In this document: piece by piece, positions 1 to 8,488 of the stretch
Layout: every line of letters starts with the position of its first letter
How positions within the stretch are numbered: the stretch's first letter is position 1
NCBI RefSeq assembly: GCF_022489025.1
Contig: NZ_JAKVTG010000009.1
Coordinates: 59,411-123,410 of the forward strand
Source: Planococcus halocryophilus
GTDB lineage: Bacteria; Bacillota; Bacilli; Bacillales_A; Planococcaceae
Direction: 5' to 3'
DNA length: 64,000 bases
Program-made: the position numbers and the translations under genes
Notes under the pieces: model-generated
Database searches by the model: none
Seen by the model: only the letters and a program-made list of their open reading frames with translations
Told to the model about the DNA's origin: nothing

Positions 1-2
1 AT

Positions 3-845
3 TTGATATTGCACAATGGAGAATTTATTCGTGAAGAAGATTTAGTAATTTCGAGAGAAGATCGTGGTTATCAGTTTGGTGACGGAATTTATGAGGTAAT
101 TCGTGTATACGATGGCAATTTGTTTACGACTCAAGAACATATCGACCGTTTTTACAACAGTGCTGACAAAATCAAAATTGTCATCCCTTTTACAAAAGAT
201 GTTTTCCATAAAATGATCTACGATTTTGTTGAAGTGAACAATATTGAGACTGGCCAAGTATACGTGCAAGTTACACGAGGTGCTGCAGAGCGCCAACATC
301 AATTCCCGACACAAGCTACGCCAGTGATTATCGGCAATACAAAATCAGTTGAACGTCCTGTTGCAAGCTTGAACTCAGGCGTTACGGCTAAATTTATCGA
401 AGATATCCGGTGGTTGCGTTGCGACATTAAAAGCTTGAATTTACTTGGCAACGTATTAGCGAAACAAGAAGCATATGAAGAAGGGTTTTTCGAAGCGATC
501 TTGCACAGAGGTGAAACTGTGACAGAAGGTTGTTCGTCGAATATGTACGGTATTAAAAATGGCACTCTTTATACTCATCCTGCAAACAACCTTATTTTAA
601 ATGGAATTACAAGACGAGTGATTCTTGAGTTGTGTGAAGAATTGGGAATACCAGTAGTAGAAACTCCATTTACAAAAACGGAAGCACTTGAAATGGATGA
701 ATTCATCATGTCCTCAACGACTACAGAAGTGATGCCAGTTGTTGCGATTGGTGATCAAAAAATCGGTCAAGGTGTTCCTGGAGAATTGACGCGTAAATTA
801 CAAACTGCATTTGAAGCACGCATTCAAGTTGGCGTTAAATCATAA
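3..845 (+). CDS. dat: D-amino acid aminotransferase, 5' end cut by window
   Basis: PLP enzyme that interconverts D-alanine and D-glutamate with their 2-oxo acids, supplying D-amino acids for peptidoglycan. The visible N-terminal part carries EDRGYQFGDG, and RCDIKSLNLLG holds the Schiff-base lysine (visible residue 143, Lys145 in the Bacillus enzyme). The TTVTEG-like region TVTEGCSSNMYGI follows. Alignment by eye with Bacillus Dat suggests about two codons are missing upstream, so the true start lies just outside the window. The gene ends in a strong terminator. Branched-chain aminotransferase is the related alternative, but the motifs fit Dat better. Confidence 0.93.
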   Translation: MILHNGEFIREEDLVISREDRGYQFGDGIYEVIRVYDGNLFTTQEHIDRFYNSADKIKIVIPFTKDVFHKMIYDFVEVNNIETGQVYVQVTRGAAERQHQFPTQATPVIIGNTKSVERPVASLNSGVTAKFIEDIRWLRCDIKSLNLLGNVLAKQEAYEEGFFEAILHRGETVTEGCSSNMYGIKNGTLYTHPANNLILNGITRRVILELCEELGIPVVETPFTKTEALEMDEFIMSSTTTEVMPVVAIGDQKIGQGVPGELTRKLQTAFEARIQVGVKS

Positions 846-856
846 ATTTAAAATAA

Positions 857-889
857 AAGTGATTGGCTCCGGCCAATCACTATTTTTTT
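857..889 (+). terminator. Rho-independent terminator of dat
   Basis: GTGATTGG pairs with CCAATCAC around a short loop and is followed by a run of seven T, 12 bases after the dat stop. Confidence 0.85.
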
Positions 890-929
890 GCGCTTATTTG
901 CATGGTAAACTAGAATAAGGTGATGCTAA

Positions 930-1493
930 ATGAAACCACATTATTTTATTGGGATAGAAATACCAAAAGACATAGCCGAAACCTTGGCCGCAGAAAGAGA
1001 AAGTTGGCAATTGAAAAGTCACAAAAGGCTAACGCCAGCGCAAGATATGCACATTACTTTATTGTTTATCGGCGAAGACGTGTATGGTGAAATCAACGAG
1101 GTTGAGAAATTGCTGGGAACCATTAAGCAACAAGCTTTTACTTTAAATATTGATGACATCAAAACTTTTGGGAATCCAACGACACCTCGTATTATTTATG
1201 CTTCTTTTGAAACGAGTCGGGAATTGGCCGAGTTGCAACAGCAAGTACATAAATCCATGGAATCTTTACAAATCAAACCGGATCCAAAGAATTTTGTGCC
1301 ACATATCACGTTGGCAAGCAGATGGGCAGGGGGAGAACCAACTGAACGTCAATTTGCAATCGCTAATATGCGATTCGGTGTAACGGAGTTTTCATTGTTC
1401 CGAATTGCACCGAAAGAAACACCACGTTATCAAAAAATCGCAAATTATACTTTAGAAAATGCATCTACTACATCCAAAGGCGAGTGTTTATGA
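930..1493 (+). CDS. thpR: RNA 2',3'-cyclic phosphodiesterase (ThpR/LigT family)
   Basis: 187-residue 2H phosphoesterase. The two hallmark HxTx motifs are both present as HITL at residues 41-44 and 125-128, which together form the catalytic site that opens 2',3'-cyclic phosphates on RNA ends. The cellular substrate in Bacillales is not known (YtlP in B. subtilis). AAGGTGAT lies 6 bases upstream of the ATG. The stop codon overlaps the next start (ATGA), so the lipid-kinase gene is probably translationally coupled. Confidence 0.88.
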   Translation: MKPHYFIGIEIPKDIAETLAAERESWQLKSHKRLTPAQDMHITLLFIGEDVYGEINEVEKLLGTIKQQAFTLNIDDIKTFGNPTTPRIIYASFETSRELAELQQQVHKSMESLQIKPDPKNFVPHITLASRWAGGEPTERQFAIANMRFGVTEFSLFRIAPKETPRYQKIANYTLENASTTSKGECL

Positions 1494-2398
1494 AAACTGT
1501 ATTTATTATCAATCCTACAGCTGGCAATGGTAGGGCGTTAAAGCAATGGCGGGGCTTTGAAAAGACTATCCAATTTCCGTTTGAACACATGTTAACGGAA
1601 TTTCCAGGTCATGCTACGGCAATTGCTGCCGCCTACAAAAACGATGGACAACAAGTTTTGTTAATCGGCTTTGGCGGTGACGGGACATTGCGTGAAATCG
1701 TAGTAGGAGCAGCTGGCGCGAAAGAGTTAATTATTGGATCTGTAGCAGCTGGCTCTGGCAATGATTTTGCGAGAGCTTATGGAACGTTCAAAGACGCACA
1801 TGCAATTGAACAATTTCGAGAAACACCTCGTTTTAAAAGCCAAGACCTAGGTGAATTTGCTAACGGACAAAATTATCAATTTGTCAGCAGTTCAGGAATT
1901 GGTTTTGATGCGGAAATCACGATTGCTGTGAATCAGTCGTCTCTCAAGAAAAAACTGAATCAGTTTGGCCTTGGAAAAATAGCTTATTATCTTTATGTGA
2001 TTAAGACCTTAGCGAAGTTTGAAACATTCACATTAACAGTTCAGAGTGGTGATGAAACCGTTGTTTATCAAGATGTTTGGTTAGCGACTGTTAGCAACCA
2101 ACCTTATTTCGGTGGGGGCATGAAAATCTCTCCAGCCTCATACACAGATGACGGATTGCTTGAATTGACAGTGGTTCATCAAATATCCCGTTTGAAACTC
2201 TTGCTCGTTTTTGGTACGGTATTCAGCGGAGCACATACACGTTTCAAAGAGGTCAGCCAAATGAGCAACTCGGAGTTTCGGCTCTCATCTGACAAATCGG
2301 TTTTTCGCCATGTGGATGGTGACGATGCCGGTAAGAGCCCTCAAAACGAAATGGTCGTCTATGCAGTTAGTCCACATAATTGGTTATCAATAAATTAA
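1490..2398 (+). CDS. Diacylglycerol kinase-family lipid kinase (YtlR-like)
   Basis: 302-residue protein with the DAGK catalytic fold. The ATP-binding GGDGT is at residues 62-66, the N-terminal start is FIINPTAGNG, and a GSGNDFARAYG motif follows. The family phosphorylates lipids such as diacylglycerol, or related substrates, at the membrane; the substrate here cannot be told. The ATG at 1490 is preferred over the GTG at 1484 because AAAGG sits nine bases before it and it forms an ATGA overlap with thpR. The position matches ytlR beside ytlP in B. subtilis. Confidence 0.82.
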   Translation: MKTVFIINPTAGNGRALKQWRGFEKTIQFPFEHMLTEFPGHATAIAAAYKNDGQQVLLIGFGGDGTLREIVVGAAGAKELIIGSVAAGSGNDFARAYGTFKDAHAIEQFRETPRFKSQDLGEFANGQNYQFVSSSGIGFDAEITIAVNQSSLKKKLNQFGLGKIAYYLYVIKTLAKFETFTLTVQSGDETVVYQDVWLATVSNQPYFGGGMKISPASYTDDGLLELTVVHQISRLKLLLVFGTVFSGAHTRFKEVSQMSNSEFRLSSDKSVFRHVDGDDAGKSPQNEMVVYAVSPHNWLSIN

Positions 2399-2422
2399 TG
2401 GAAAATAGAAAGAGGATGAAAT

Positions 2423-3064
2423 ATGAGATCACGTTTTAAACCATGGGCATCAGATTTAATCGATTCACATCCAGAAATTGTTATTCCGAACCCAGAAGAG
2501 AAAAAAGGAAAATGGCAAGAAGTCTTTGGTAACAAAAACCCATTGCATATTGAAGCGGGAACAGGTAAAGGCCGCTTTATTACAGGAATGGCTAAAGCGA
2601 ATCCAGACATCAATTATATTGGCATCGAGCTGTTCGACAGCGTCATTGTTACGGCTCTTGAGACAGTGCTTGAAGAAGAAAATGGGATTCCAAACTTGCG
2701 TCTTTTAAAAGTTAATGCAAAAAAAATCGCCGAGTATTTCGAAAAAGGGGAAGTTGACAGATTGTACTTAAACTTCTCCGATCCATGGCCGAAAACGCGC
2801 CACGCTAAGCGCCGTTTAACGCATGAATCGTTCTTGAAGTTGTATCAGGCTGTTTTACCAGAAAAAGGTGAAATTCATTTTAAAACCGATAACCGGAAAC
2901 TTTTTGAATATTCCCTTACGAGTATTTCTGAATATGGTATGTTATTAACGGATGTCTCATTAGATCTTCACGATAACGAACCTGAATGGAACATCATGAC
3001 GGAATACGAAGAAAAGTTCTCAAAAAAAGGACAGCCGATTTACCGTTTAGAAGCACAGTTTTAA
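2423..3064 (+). CDS. trmB: tRNA (guanine-N7-)-methyltransferase
   Basis: 213-residue SAM-dependent enzyme that makes m7G46 in the tRNA variable loop. The SAM-binding stretch [12 protein letters not shown] and the family signature [16 protein letters not shown] are clear, and length is as usual for the family. AGAGGATG precedes the ATG. It lies 24 bases after the lipid kinase and is followed by ytnP, as in B. subtilis. Confidence 0.95.
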   Translation: MRSRFKPWASDLIDSHPEIVIPNPEEKKGKWQEVFGNKNPLHIEAGTGKGRFITGMAKANPDINYIGIELFDSVIVTALETVLEEENGIPNLRLLKVNAKKIAEYFEKGEVDRLYLNFSDPWPKTRHAKRRLTHESFLKLYQAVLPEKGEIHFKTDNRKLFEYSLTSISEYGMLLTDVSLDLHDNEPEWNIMTEYEEKFSKKGQPIYRLEAQF

Positions 3065-3095
3065 GCTAGTTGATTTTGACAAGGGGGAAAAGGGA

Positions 3096-3950
3096 ATGCA
3101 GAAATTTCAATTTCACGAAATGAACTTAACCTGGCTTGATGGGGGAACCACATTTTTAGACGGCGGGACAATGTTTGGGGTAGTACCAAAAGTCATTTGG
3201 TCGAAACGTTACCCGGTCAATGAAAAAAACCAAATCGAATTGCCAACACACCCAATACTTGTTCAATTTAAAGAACATAATATATTGATCGATAGCGGTC
3301 TTGGTGATGGCAAATTGACAGAGCGTCAGTTGCGCAACTTAGGGGTTTCAGAACAATCCCGTGTAGAAGAAAACTTGTCCGAGCTTGGGTTAAAACCTGA
3401 AGACATCGATACAGTCTTAATGACTCATTTACACGGAGATCATGCGGCAGGACTTACAAAATGGCAAGGAGAAGAGTTAGTTTCGACTTTTCCAAACGCC
3501 AAAATTTATGTGTCAGCTGTAGAGTGGGATGAAATGCAAAATCCAAATATCCGGTCACGCAATACATACTGGAAAGAAAATTGGGAACCAATTGTCGATC
3601 AAGTTGAAACATTTGAAGACGAGAAAACCTTATTCGGGGCAATCACCATGATTCATACCGGAGGTCATTCAAATGGCCACAGTGTCATTAAAATGACAAG
3701 TGGCGATGAAACGATTTTGCATATGGGTGACATCATGCCAACTCATGCCCATCAAAATCCATTATGGGTACTAGCATTTGATGATTATCCAATGGATTCA
3801 ATTTACGCTAAAGAAAAGTTGATGAAAGAAGCTTTAGAAAGCGGTTATTATTTCAGCTTTTACCATGATGCGTATTATCGTATCTTAAAATGGAGTGCAG
3901 ACGGCAAAGAAATTATGGAGTCATTAGTTCGCAAAGAAAAAAAAATATAA
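3096..3950 (+). CDS. ytnP: YtnP-type metallo-beta-lactamase-fold lactonase
   Basis: 284-residue MBL-fold hydrolase with the di-zinc motif HLHGDH at residues 111-116 and later metal ligands in the GGHSNGH and MGDIMP segments. The N-terminus ([19 protein letters not shown]) closely resembles B. subtilis YtnP, a quorum-quenching N-acyl-homoserine-lactone lactonase that also affects streptomycete signalling. No signal peptide is visible, so it should act in the cytoplasm. AAGGGGGAAAAGG precedes the ATG. The natural substrate is inferred from the family only. Confidence 0.85.
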   Translation: MQKFQFHEMNLTWLDGGTTFLDGGTMFGVVPKVIWSKRYPVNEKNQIELPTHPILVQFKEHNILIDSGLGDGKLTERQLRNLGVSEQSRVEENLSELGLKPEDIDTVLMTHLHGDHAAGLTKWQGEELVSTFPNAKIYVSAVEWDEMQNPNIRSRNTYWKENWEPIVDQVETFEDEKTLFGAITMIHTGGHSNGHSVIKMTSGDETILHMGDIMPTHAHQNPLWVLAFDDYPMDSIYAKEKLMKEALESGYYFSFYHDAYYRILKWSADGKEIMESLVRKEKKI

Positions 3951-3979
3951 AAAAAAGAGCCCCTGGGCTCTTTTTTTAT
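3951..3979. terminator. Bidirectional terminator between ytnP and ytzB
   Basis: A6 GAGCCC-CTG-GGCTC T7 hairpin between convergent genes. It overlaps the stop codon of the minus-strand gene, and A and T runs flank both sides. Confidence 0.85.
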
Positions 3980-4290
3980 ACTTGTTTTACTTCGATCACT
4001 GCGCCTGTATAAGCATCAGCTAAAAATTCAAATTGTTGAAGTTCGTCTTCTTTATGACGTGTAATTCCGCCTTTGTAAACTTCTGTTGTTAACGCGTGTT
4101 GCTTATAAGGTTCAGTTTTCATGAAAATCCACGAACCATCAATCGGTCCCTCTTCTTTAAATGCAGATTTAACTTCTTTTAAGACGTCATCTGCTGGATA
4201 TAGTTTTTCAGAACGACTGTATAGTTCTTTTACCAAATACGTTGCGGCGATTCCTGTAGCAAATCCAATAAGTAAATCACGATTTCTCAC
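3976..4290 (-). CDS. ytzB: PepSY-domain small membrane-anchored protein (YtzB-like)
   Basis: 104 residues. An N-terminal hydrophobic segment (about residues 6-20, LLIGFATGIAATYLV) looks like an uncleaved anchor, followed by a PepSY-like domain with IDGSWIF and a C-terminal FLADAYTGAVIEVKQV. Function is unknown; PepSY domains are often peptidase modulators. It begins with GTG behind GGAGGG. It is convergent with ytnP and divergent from ytoP, which fits the ytnP-ytzB-ytoP order of B. subtilis. Confidence 0.7.
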   Translation of the reverse strand: MRNRDLLIGFATGIAATYLVKELYSRSEKLYPADDVLKEVKSAFKEEGPIDGSWIFMKTEPYKQHALTTEVYKGGITRHKEDELQQFEFLADAYTGAVIEVKQV

Positions 4291-4318
4291 TAAAATCCCT
4301 CCTCTATATACTGGATAA

Positions 4319-4327
4319 ATTGTACCA
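4319..4327 (-). promoter_or_regulatory. Extended -10 promoter for ytzB
   Basis: On the minus strand TGG-TACAAT is an extended -10 box about 30 bases upstream of the GTG start. No good -35 box is visible. Confidence 0.4.
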
Positions 4328-4455
4328 TAAATATTTTGAAGGACGAAATGATAGCATGAAAGTCAGTATACTTTAAAAAAGAGAGTGCAAAACTGGAAAT
4401 TATCTGAATAAAGCTCTAAACTTAATAAAGGTAATTATTTAGGGGGAACTTTAAA

Positions 4456-5529
4456 ATGAATTCTGAAACACGTGAAATGTTTAAAACTTTGACAGAACTA
4501 CCGGGAGCTCCGGGGAATGAACATGCGGTGCGCAAGTTTATGCGTCAGGAACTAGAGAAGTATTCAGATCGCTTGATCCAAGATAATTTGGGGAGCGTTT
4601 TTGGAGTTAAGGAAGGTCAAGAAGATGGACCTCGTATTATGGTAGCGGGACATATGGATGAAGTCGGCTTTATGGTTACGCAAATTACAGATAATGGTAT
4701 GTTGCGCTTTCAGCCTTTAGGCGGCTGGTGGAACCAAGTGATGTTGGCTACTCGAGTAGATGTTATTACGAATGAAAAAACAATTCCAGGTGTTATTGGA
4801 TCAATTCCTCCGCATTTATTAAGTGAAGAATTGCGCAGTAAACCAATGGAAATAAAAAATATGCTCATTGATATTGGTGCAGATAGTAAAGACGATGCAT
4901 TAGCACTTGGTATTCGCCCAGGTCAGCAAATTGTACCTTTTAGTCCGTTTACACCGATGGCTAACGACAAAAAAATGATGGCAAAAGCTTGGGATAATCG
5001 TTATGGATGTGGGTTAGCGATTGAACTTTTAAAAGAGTTAAAAGATGAAAAATTACCAAACCAATTATTTTCTGGTGCAACAGTCATGGAAGAAGTTGGA
5101 TTACGCGGTGCACAAACAGCGGCTACGATGATCCAGCCAGATTTATTCTTCGCATTAGATGCAAGTCCAGCTAACGATGCAACAGGTGATAAAAACGAAT
5201 TCGGACAGCTTGGCAACGGAACTTTATTGCGTATATTAGATAAGAGCATGGTTACTCACCGAGGCATGCGTGAGTTTATACTCGATACAGCCGAAACACA
5301 TCATATCCCTTATCAATATTTCGTTTCGCAAGGCGGAACAGATGCAGGTCGTGTACATACAGCCAATGAAGGGATACCTAGTTCCGTAATTGGAATTTGT
5401 TCTCGCTATATTCATACGTCAGCATCCATCATTCATACAGATGATTACGCTGCAGCGAAAGAATTACTAACAAAGTTAGTTAAAGCAACAGACCGCACAA
5501 CTCTTGAAACCATTAAACAAAATGTGTAA
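4456..5529 (+). CDS. ytoP: M42-family glutamyl/deblocking aminopeptidase (YtoP)
   Basis: 357-residue cytoplasmic di-metal aminopeptidase. Metal-site motifs are in order: AGHMDEVG (His66, Asp68), [14 protein letters not shown] with the paired catalytic and metal glutamates, and a C-terminal [12 protein letters not shown]. The family trims N-terminal residues from peptides. TAGGGGGAA precedes the ATG. A weak hairpin with a T run separates it from the next gene. Confidence 0.88.
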   Translation: MNSETREMFKTLTELPGAPGNEHAVRKFMRQELEKYSDRLIQDNLGSVFGVKEGQEDGPRIMVAGHMDEVGFMVTQITDNGMLRFQPLGGWWNQVMLATRVDVITNEKTIPGVIGSIPPHLLSEELRSKPMEIKNMLIDIGADSKDDALALGIRPGQQIVPFSPFTPMANDKKMMAKAWDNRYGCGLAIELLKELKDEKLPNQLFSGATVMEEVGLRGAQTAATMIQPDLFFALDASPANDATGDKNEFGQLGNGTLLRILDKSMVTHRGMREFILDTAETHHIPYQYFVSQGGTDAGRVHTANEGIPSSVIGICSRYIHTSASIIHTDDYAAAKELLTKLVKATDRTTLETIKQNV

Positions 5530-5553
5530 AAAAGTGCCTATGGGCTCTTTTTT
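5529..5553 (+). terminator. Weak terminator-like hairpin after ytoP
   Basis: AGTGCC pairs imperfectly (one T:T mismatch) with GGCTCT and is followed by eight T. The ribosome binding site of the next gene begins at once, so partial read-through is likely. Confidence 0.5.
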
Positions 5554-5571
5554 TTGAAAGGAATAACAATC

Positions 5572-6090
5572 ATGAAAAAAATTCGTGCAGCAATAGCATC
5601 TAAAAATCCAGCGAAAATCAATGCCGTATCTAACGTGCTCAAAAATATGGAATGGGCAATCGACTTATCGGCTATAGATGCTGATTCAGAAGTATCCGCA
5701 CAACCATTTTCTCAACAAGAAACACGTCAAGGTGCTGTAAATCGCGCAAAAAATGCTTTAGGAGATTATGATTTTGCGATTGGTTTAGAAGGCGGCGTTT
5801 ATGAATTGGAAGGCACGTTGTTCTTATGCAACTGGGGCGCATTAGCTACTCAGGATGGACAAGTGTTTACCGCTGCCGGCGCTCAAATTCCACTGCCAGA
5901 AGAAATTGCAGAAGGTCTTCGAAAAGGAACAGAACTCGGGCCGATTATGGACGAATACGCCAATGAAAGTGGAATTCGCCAACATAAAGGCGCCATTGGC
6001 ATATTAACGAATGGATTAGTGAACCGAGGAGAAATGTTCGGGCATATCGTTAAATTATTAATTGGTCAATATCAACGACACAGCGATTAA
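5572..6090 (+). CDS. DUF84/YjjX-type inosine/xanthosine triphosphatase
   Basis: 172-residue protein of the YjjX/DUF84 fold (N-terminus IRAAIASKNPAKINAV, internal RQGAVNRAKNAL and GLEGGV). Characterised members hydrolyse non-canonical purine nucleoside triphosphates such as ITP and XTP; here this is by family. The ATG at 5572 is chosen over an upstream in-frame TTG because GAAAGGA lies nine bases before it. Confidence 0.75.
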   Translation: MKKIRAAIASKNPAKINAVSNVLKNMEWAIDLSAIDADSEVSAQPFSQQETRQGAVNRAKNALGDYDFAIGLEGGVYELEGTLFLCNWGALATQDGQVFTAAGAQIPLPEEIAEGLRKGTELGPIMDEYANESGIRQHKGAIGILTNGLVNRGEMFGHIVKLLIGQYQRHSD

Positions 6091-6149
6091 GTTGCATGTC
6101 CTTGTAAACACCTTTAAAATAAATAGCAGTAATGTCAGGGGGAATGAGC

Positions 6150-6665
6150 GTGCCTCGAGCTAGATGGATGGTGATGCTACTTTTGTTAGTCGGGCTAATG
6201 GCTGGCTGTAGTGCTACATCAGAAAACCTGGTTATTCAAGGAATATCGAACGCGCGTGATGCGTTTGAAGCAGAGCCAAAAACAGATAACGAAGAAATAG
6301 GGCAAACCGCTCTCTATTTGCCCAATGGCTATATTATTGAAGAACCGCAAGACGACTTTAATGGCTTAATCACCAAAGATGGCAATTCGTTTTCTTTGTC
6401 TATTAACCCAAACGAAAAAGCGATAAGTACATTGTTTTATGATTTGCAAAAAGTTAATCCAAAGCAACAATGGTTGGTAGATGAGAAGTTTCGTCAAAAT
6501 GGCCGTTTTGGCTTTGTGACCGTAACAGAAATTGCAGAAGATAAATTGGAGCTCGTAGTTGGAGCCGGTGGCGTTAAAATAACAACCATTTCAACAGAAA
6601 ATGACCTTCCTATAAACATGGACTGGATGATGAAAACGGTTCGTTCAATAGAACTTGATGAATAG
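6150..6665 (+). CDS. Hypothetical lipoprotein
   Basis: 171 residues when started at GTG 6150, which has AGGGGGA six bases upstream; in-frame ATGs at 6132 and 6144 are poorly spaced. A signal peptide (RARWMVMLLLLVGLMAGC) ends in a lipobox LMAG-C, so the mature protein should be lipid-anchored outside the membrane. The rest is a small soluble domain of about 145 residues with no motif I recognise. It sits 12 bases before the thioredoxin gene and is probably co-transcribed. Confidence 0.7.
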   Translation: MPRARWMVMLLLLVGLMAGCSATSENLVIQGISNARDAFEAEPKTDNEEIGQTALYLPNGYIIEEPQDDFNGLITKDGNSFSLSINPNEKAISTLFYDLQKVNPKQQWLVDEKFRQNGRFGFVTVTEIAEDKLELVVGAGGVKITTISTENDLPINMDWMMKTVRSIELDE

Positions 6666-6677
6666 GAGATTAATCTT

Positions 6678-6995
6678 ATGAGAAAATTACAATCGACTGA
6701 GGAATTTCACACATTAACAAAAGAGCCCGCTACAATTTTCATGTTCACAGCAGGCTGGTGCCCAGATTGCCGCGTCATTGATCCAATTTTGCCTGAGATT
6801 GAAGAAAGATTCTCAGACTATACGTTTGTATCGGTAGATCGTGATCAATTTATTGATCTTTGTATCGAGTTGGATATTTTTGGTATTCCGAGTTTTCTAG
6901 CTTATGCTAATGGTCAAGAAACGGGTCGTTATGTCAGTAAAGACCGTAAAACACAGGCAGAAATCGAAGCGTTTATTTCGAACTTGTCACAATAA
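6678..6995 (+). CDS. ytpP: Thioredoxin-family protein YtpP
   Basis: 105-residue thioredoxin-like protein. The active site is WCPDC (Cys28, Cys31), not the WCGPC of classical thioredoxin. The cis-proline loop is FGIPSFLAY. No signal peptide. It is expected to be a cytoplasmic disulfide oxidoreductase of unknown partner. The order ytpP-ytpQ-ytpR-sftA is conserved with B. subtilis. Confidence 0.85.
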   Translation: MRKLQSTEEFHTLTKEPATIFMFTAGWCPDCRVIDPILPEIEERFSDYTFVSVDRDQFIDLCIELDIFGIPSFLAYANGQETGRYVSKDRKTQAEIEAFISNLSQ

Positions 6996-7000
6996 CAATA

Positions 7001-7035
7001 AAAACGGTTCGCCTAAATAGGCTGAACCGTTTATT
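7001..7035 (+). terminator. Terminator of the lipoprotein-ytpP unit
   Basis: AAACGGTTC-GCC pairs with GGC-TGAACCGTTT with one bulge, followed by a short T-rich tail. The hairpin lies only 24 bases before ytpQ. Confidence 0.65.
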
Positions 7036-7058
7036 TATGAAAGTGAGGCAAAACAACA

Positions 7059-7874
7059 ATGAAATCTACAGAACTTTTTAATATACTAAGAGAGCGTATG
7101 CCAAGCCGTCAATTAGAGTGGCGCTTTGACCGCGAGAAAGATGTAGCAAATATTCAACATAAAGAACTGGGCAAAGGAATGAGTATTTCCTTGCCACAAG
7201 TTATCAATCGTTTTGAAGCCAAAGGTGATTCAGCGATTCAAGAAATCGTCTACACGATCACAGAAACTTTTGAAGCAATGGAAAGAGAAGCAAGAGGTGA
7301 AATGAAATCGACCGAGCATATTTTTCCAGTTATTCGTTCAACTTCATTCCCAATGGAATCAAATGAAGGCCATAAGTTTATTACGGCTGAACATACAGCG
7401 GAAACCCGCATTTATTTTGCATTGGACGCTGGCACAACCTATCGCTTAATTGATGAAAATGTGGTAAATTCATTAAGTCTGACAGAAGAGCAGATTAAAG
7501 AAATTGCGAAGTTTCAAGTGAAAAAATTGAAAACTGCTGTAAAAGAAGACCATGTTGCTGGTAATGTTTTTTATTTTCTAAATGAAAATGACGGATATGA
7601 CGCTTCACGAGTTTTAAACGAATCGTTTTTAAAAGAAATGAAAACAAAAATTACGGGTGACATGACTGTATCTGTTCCGCATCAAGATGTATTGATTATT
7701 GGAGATATCCGAAATGAAACGGGATACGACGTGCTCGCACAAATGGCTATGCATTTCTTTACGAATGGCAAAGTGCCGATCACTTCCTTATCGTTCATTT
7801 ATGAAAATGACGAACTAGAGCCGATTTTCATTATGGCAAAAAATAGACCTAACGAGGAGAACGATAAAAAATGA
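7059..7874 (+). CDS. ytpQ: DUF1444 family protein YtpQ
   Basis: 271 residues, matching the DUF1444/YtpQ family (start MKSTELFNILRERMPS, later SLPQVINRFEAKG). No signal peptide or transmembrane segment is visible. Function is unknown. Its stop overlaps the ytpR start (ATGA), so the two are translationally coupled, and the unit continues into sftA. Confidence 0.8.
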   Translation: MKSTELFNILRERMPSRQLEWRFDREKDVANIQHKELGKGMSISLPQVINRFEAKGDSAIQEIVYTITETFEAMEREARGEMKSTEHIFPVIRSTSFPMESNEGHKFITAEHTAETRIYFALDAGTTYRLIDENVVNSLSLTEEQIKEIAKFQVKKLKTAVKEDHVAGNVFYFLNENDGYDASRVLNESFLKEMKTKITGDMTVSVPHQDVLIIGDIRNETGYDVLAQMAMHFFTNGKVPITSLSFIYENDELEPIFIMAKNRPNEENDKK

Positions 7875-8482
7875 ATGTATTTTATAACAAAGAAGGAATT
7901 GGCGATGTGTTGCTCGTTCAACTTCAAACAGAAACTCCAGAAAAAATTTATCCCGAACAATTTGGGGACATAACGTTGATCAAAGACGCAGAAGGAACAA
8001 TTGCTGGTTTTAATGTATTTAACGCTTCTAGTTATACGGACTTCGCTGAAGGTCAACAAATAAAAGTGTCCGAACAGCTTGTTACCTCTCTACAAAATGC
8101 ATTAGCTAAAAATGGTGTTGATTATACGCTCGAAGTCGATTTTTCACCGAAATTTGTTGTTGGGTTTGTCGATGCAAAAGAAAAACACCCAAATGCTGAT
8201 AAATTGAATGTTTGCCAAGTTGTTGTTGGGGAAGAAGAAAAATTGCAGATTGTATGCGGTGCTCCAAATGTTGAGCAAGGTCAGAAAGTTGTTGTAGCTA
8301 AAGTGGGTGCTGTTATGCCTTCTGGAATGGTTATTCGCGATGCGGAACTTCGGGGAGTGGCATCGTCTGGAATGATTTGTTCAGCAAAAGAGTTGGCTTT
8401 GCCAAATGCGCCTGAGGAAAAAGGCATTCTTGTCTTGTCTGAAGATGCAGAAACTGGCTCAGCTTTTGAAGTAAAGGCGTAA
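7871..8482 (+). CDS. ytpR: YtpR, C-terminal tRNA-binding (EMAP-type) domain
   Basis: 203 residues. An N-terminal DUF4479-type region (about 1-90) is followed by an OB-fold tRNA-binding domain (about 92-200) with VGFVDAKEKHPNADKLNVCQV and the conserved IVCGAPNV and LRGVASSGMICS segments. These resemble the EMAP domain at the N-terminus of PheT. Free-standing YtpR probably binds tRNA; its role is unknown. It overlaps ytpQ by four bases, and the sftA ribosome binding site lies in its last codons. Confidence 0.85.
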   Translation: MNVFYNKEGIGDVLLVQLQTETPEKIYPEQFGDITLIKDAEGTIAGFNVFNASSYTDFAEGQQIKVSEQLVTSLQNALAKNGVDYTLEVDFSPKFVVGFVDAKEKHPNADKLNVCQVVVGEEEKLQIVCGAPNVEQGQKVVVAKVGAVMPSGMVIRDAELRGVASSGMICSAKELALPNAPEEKGILVLSEDAETGSAFEVKA

Positions 8483-8488
8483 AGCATT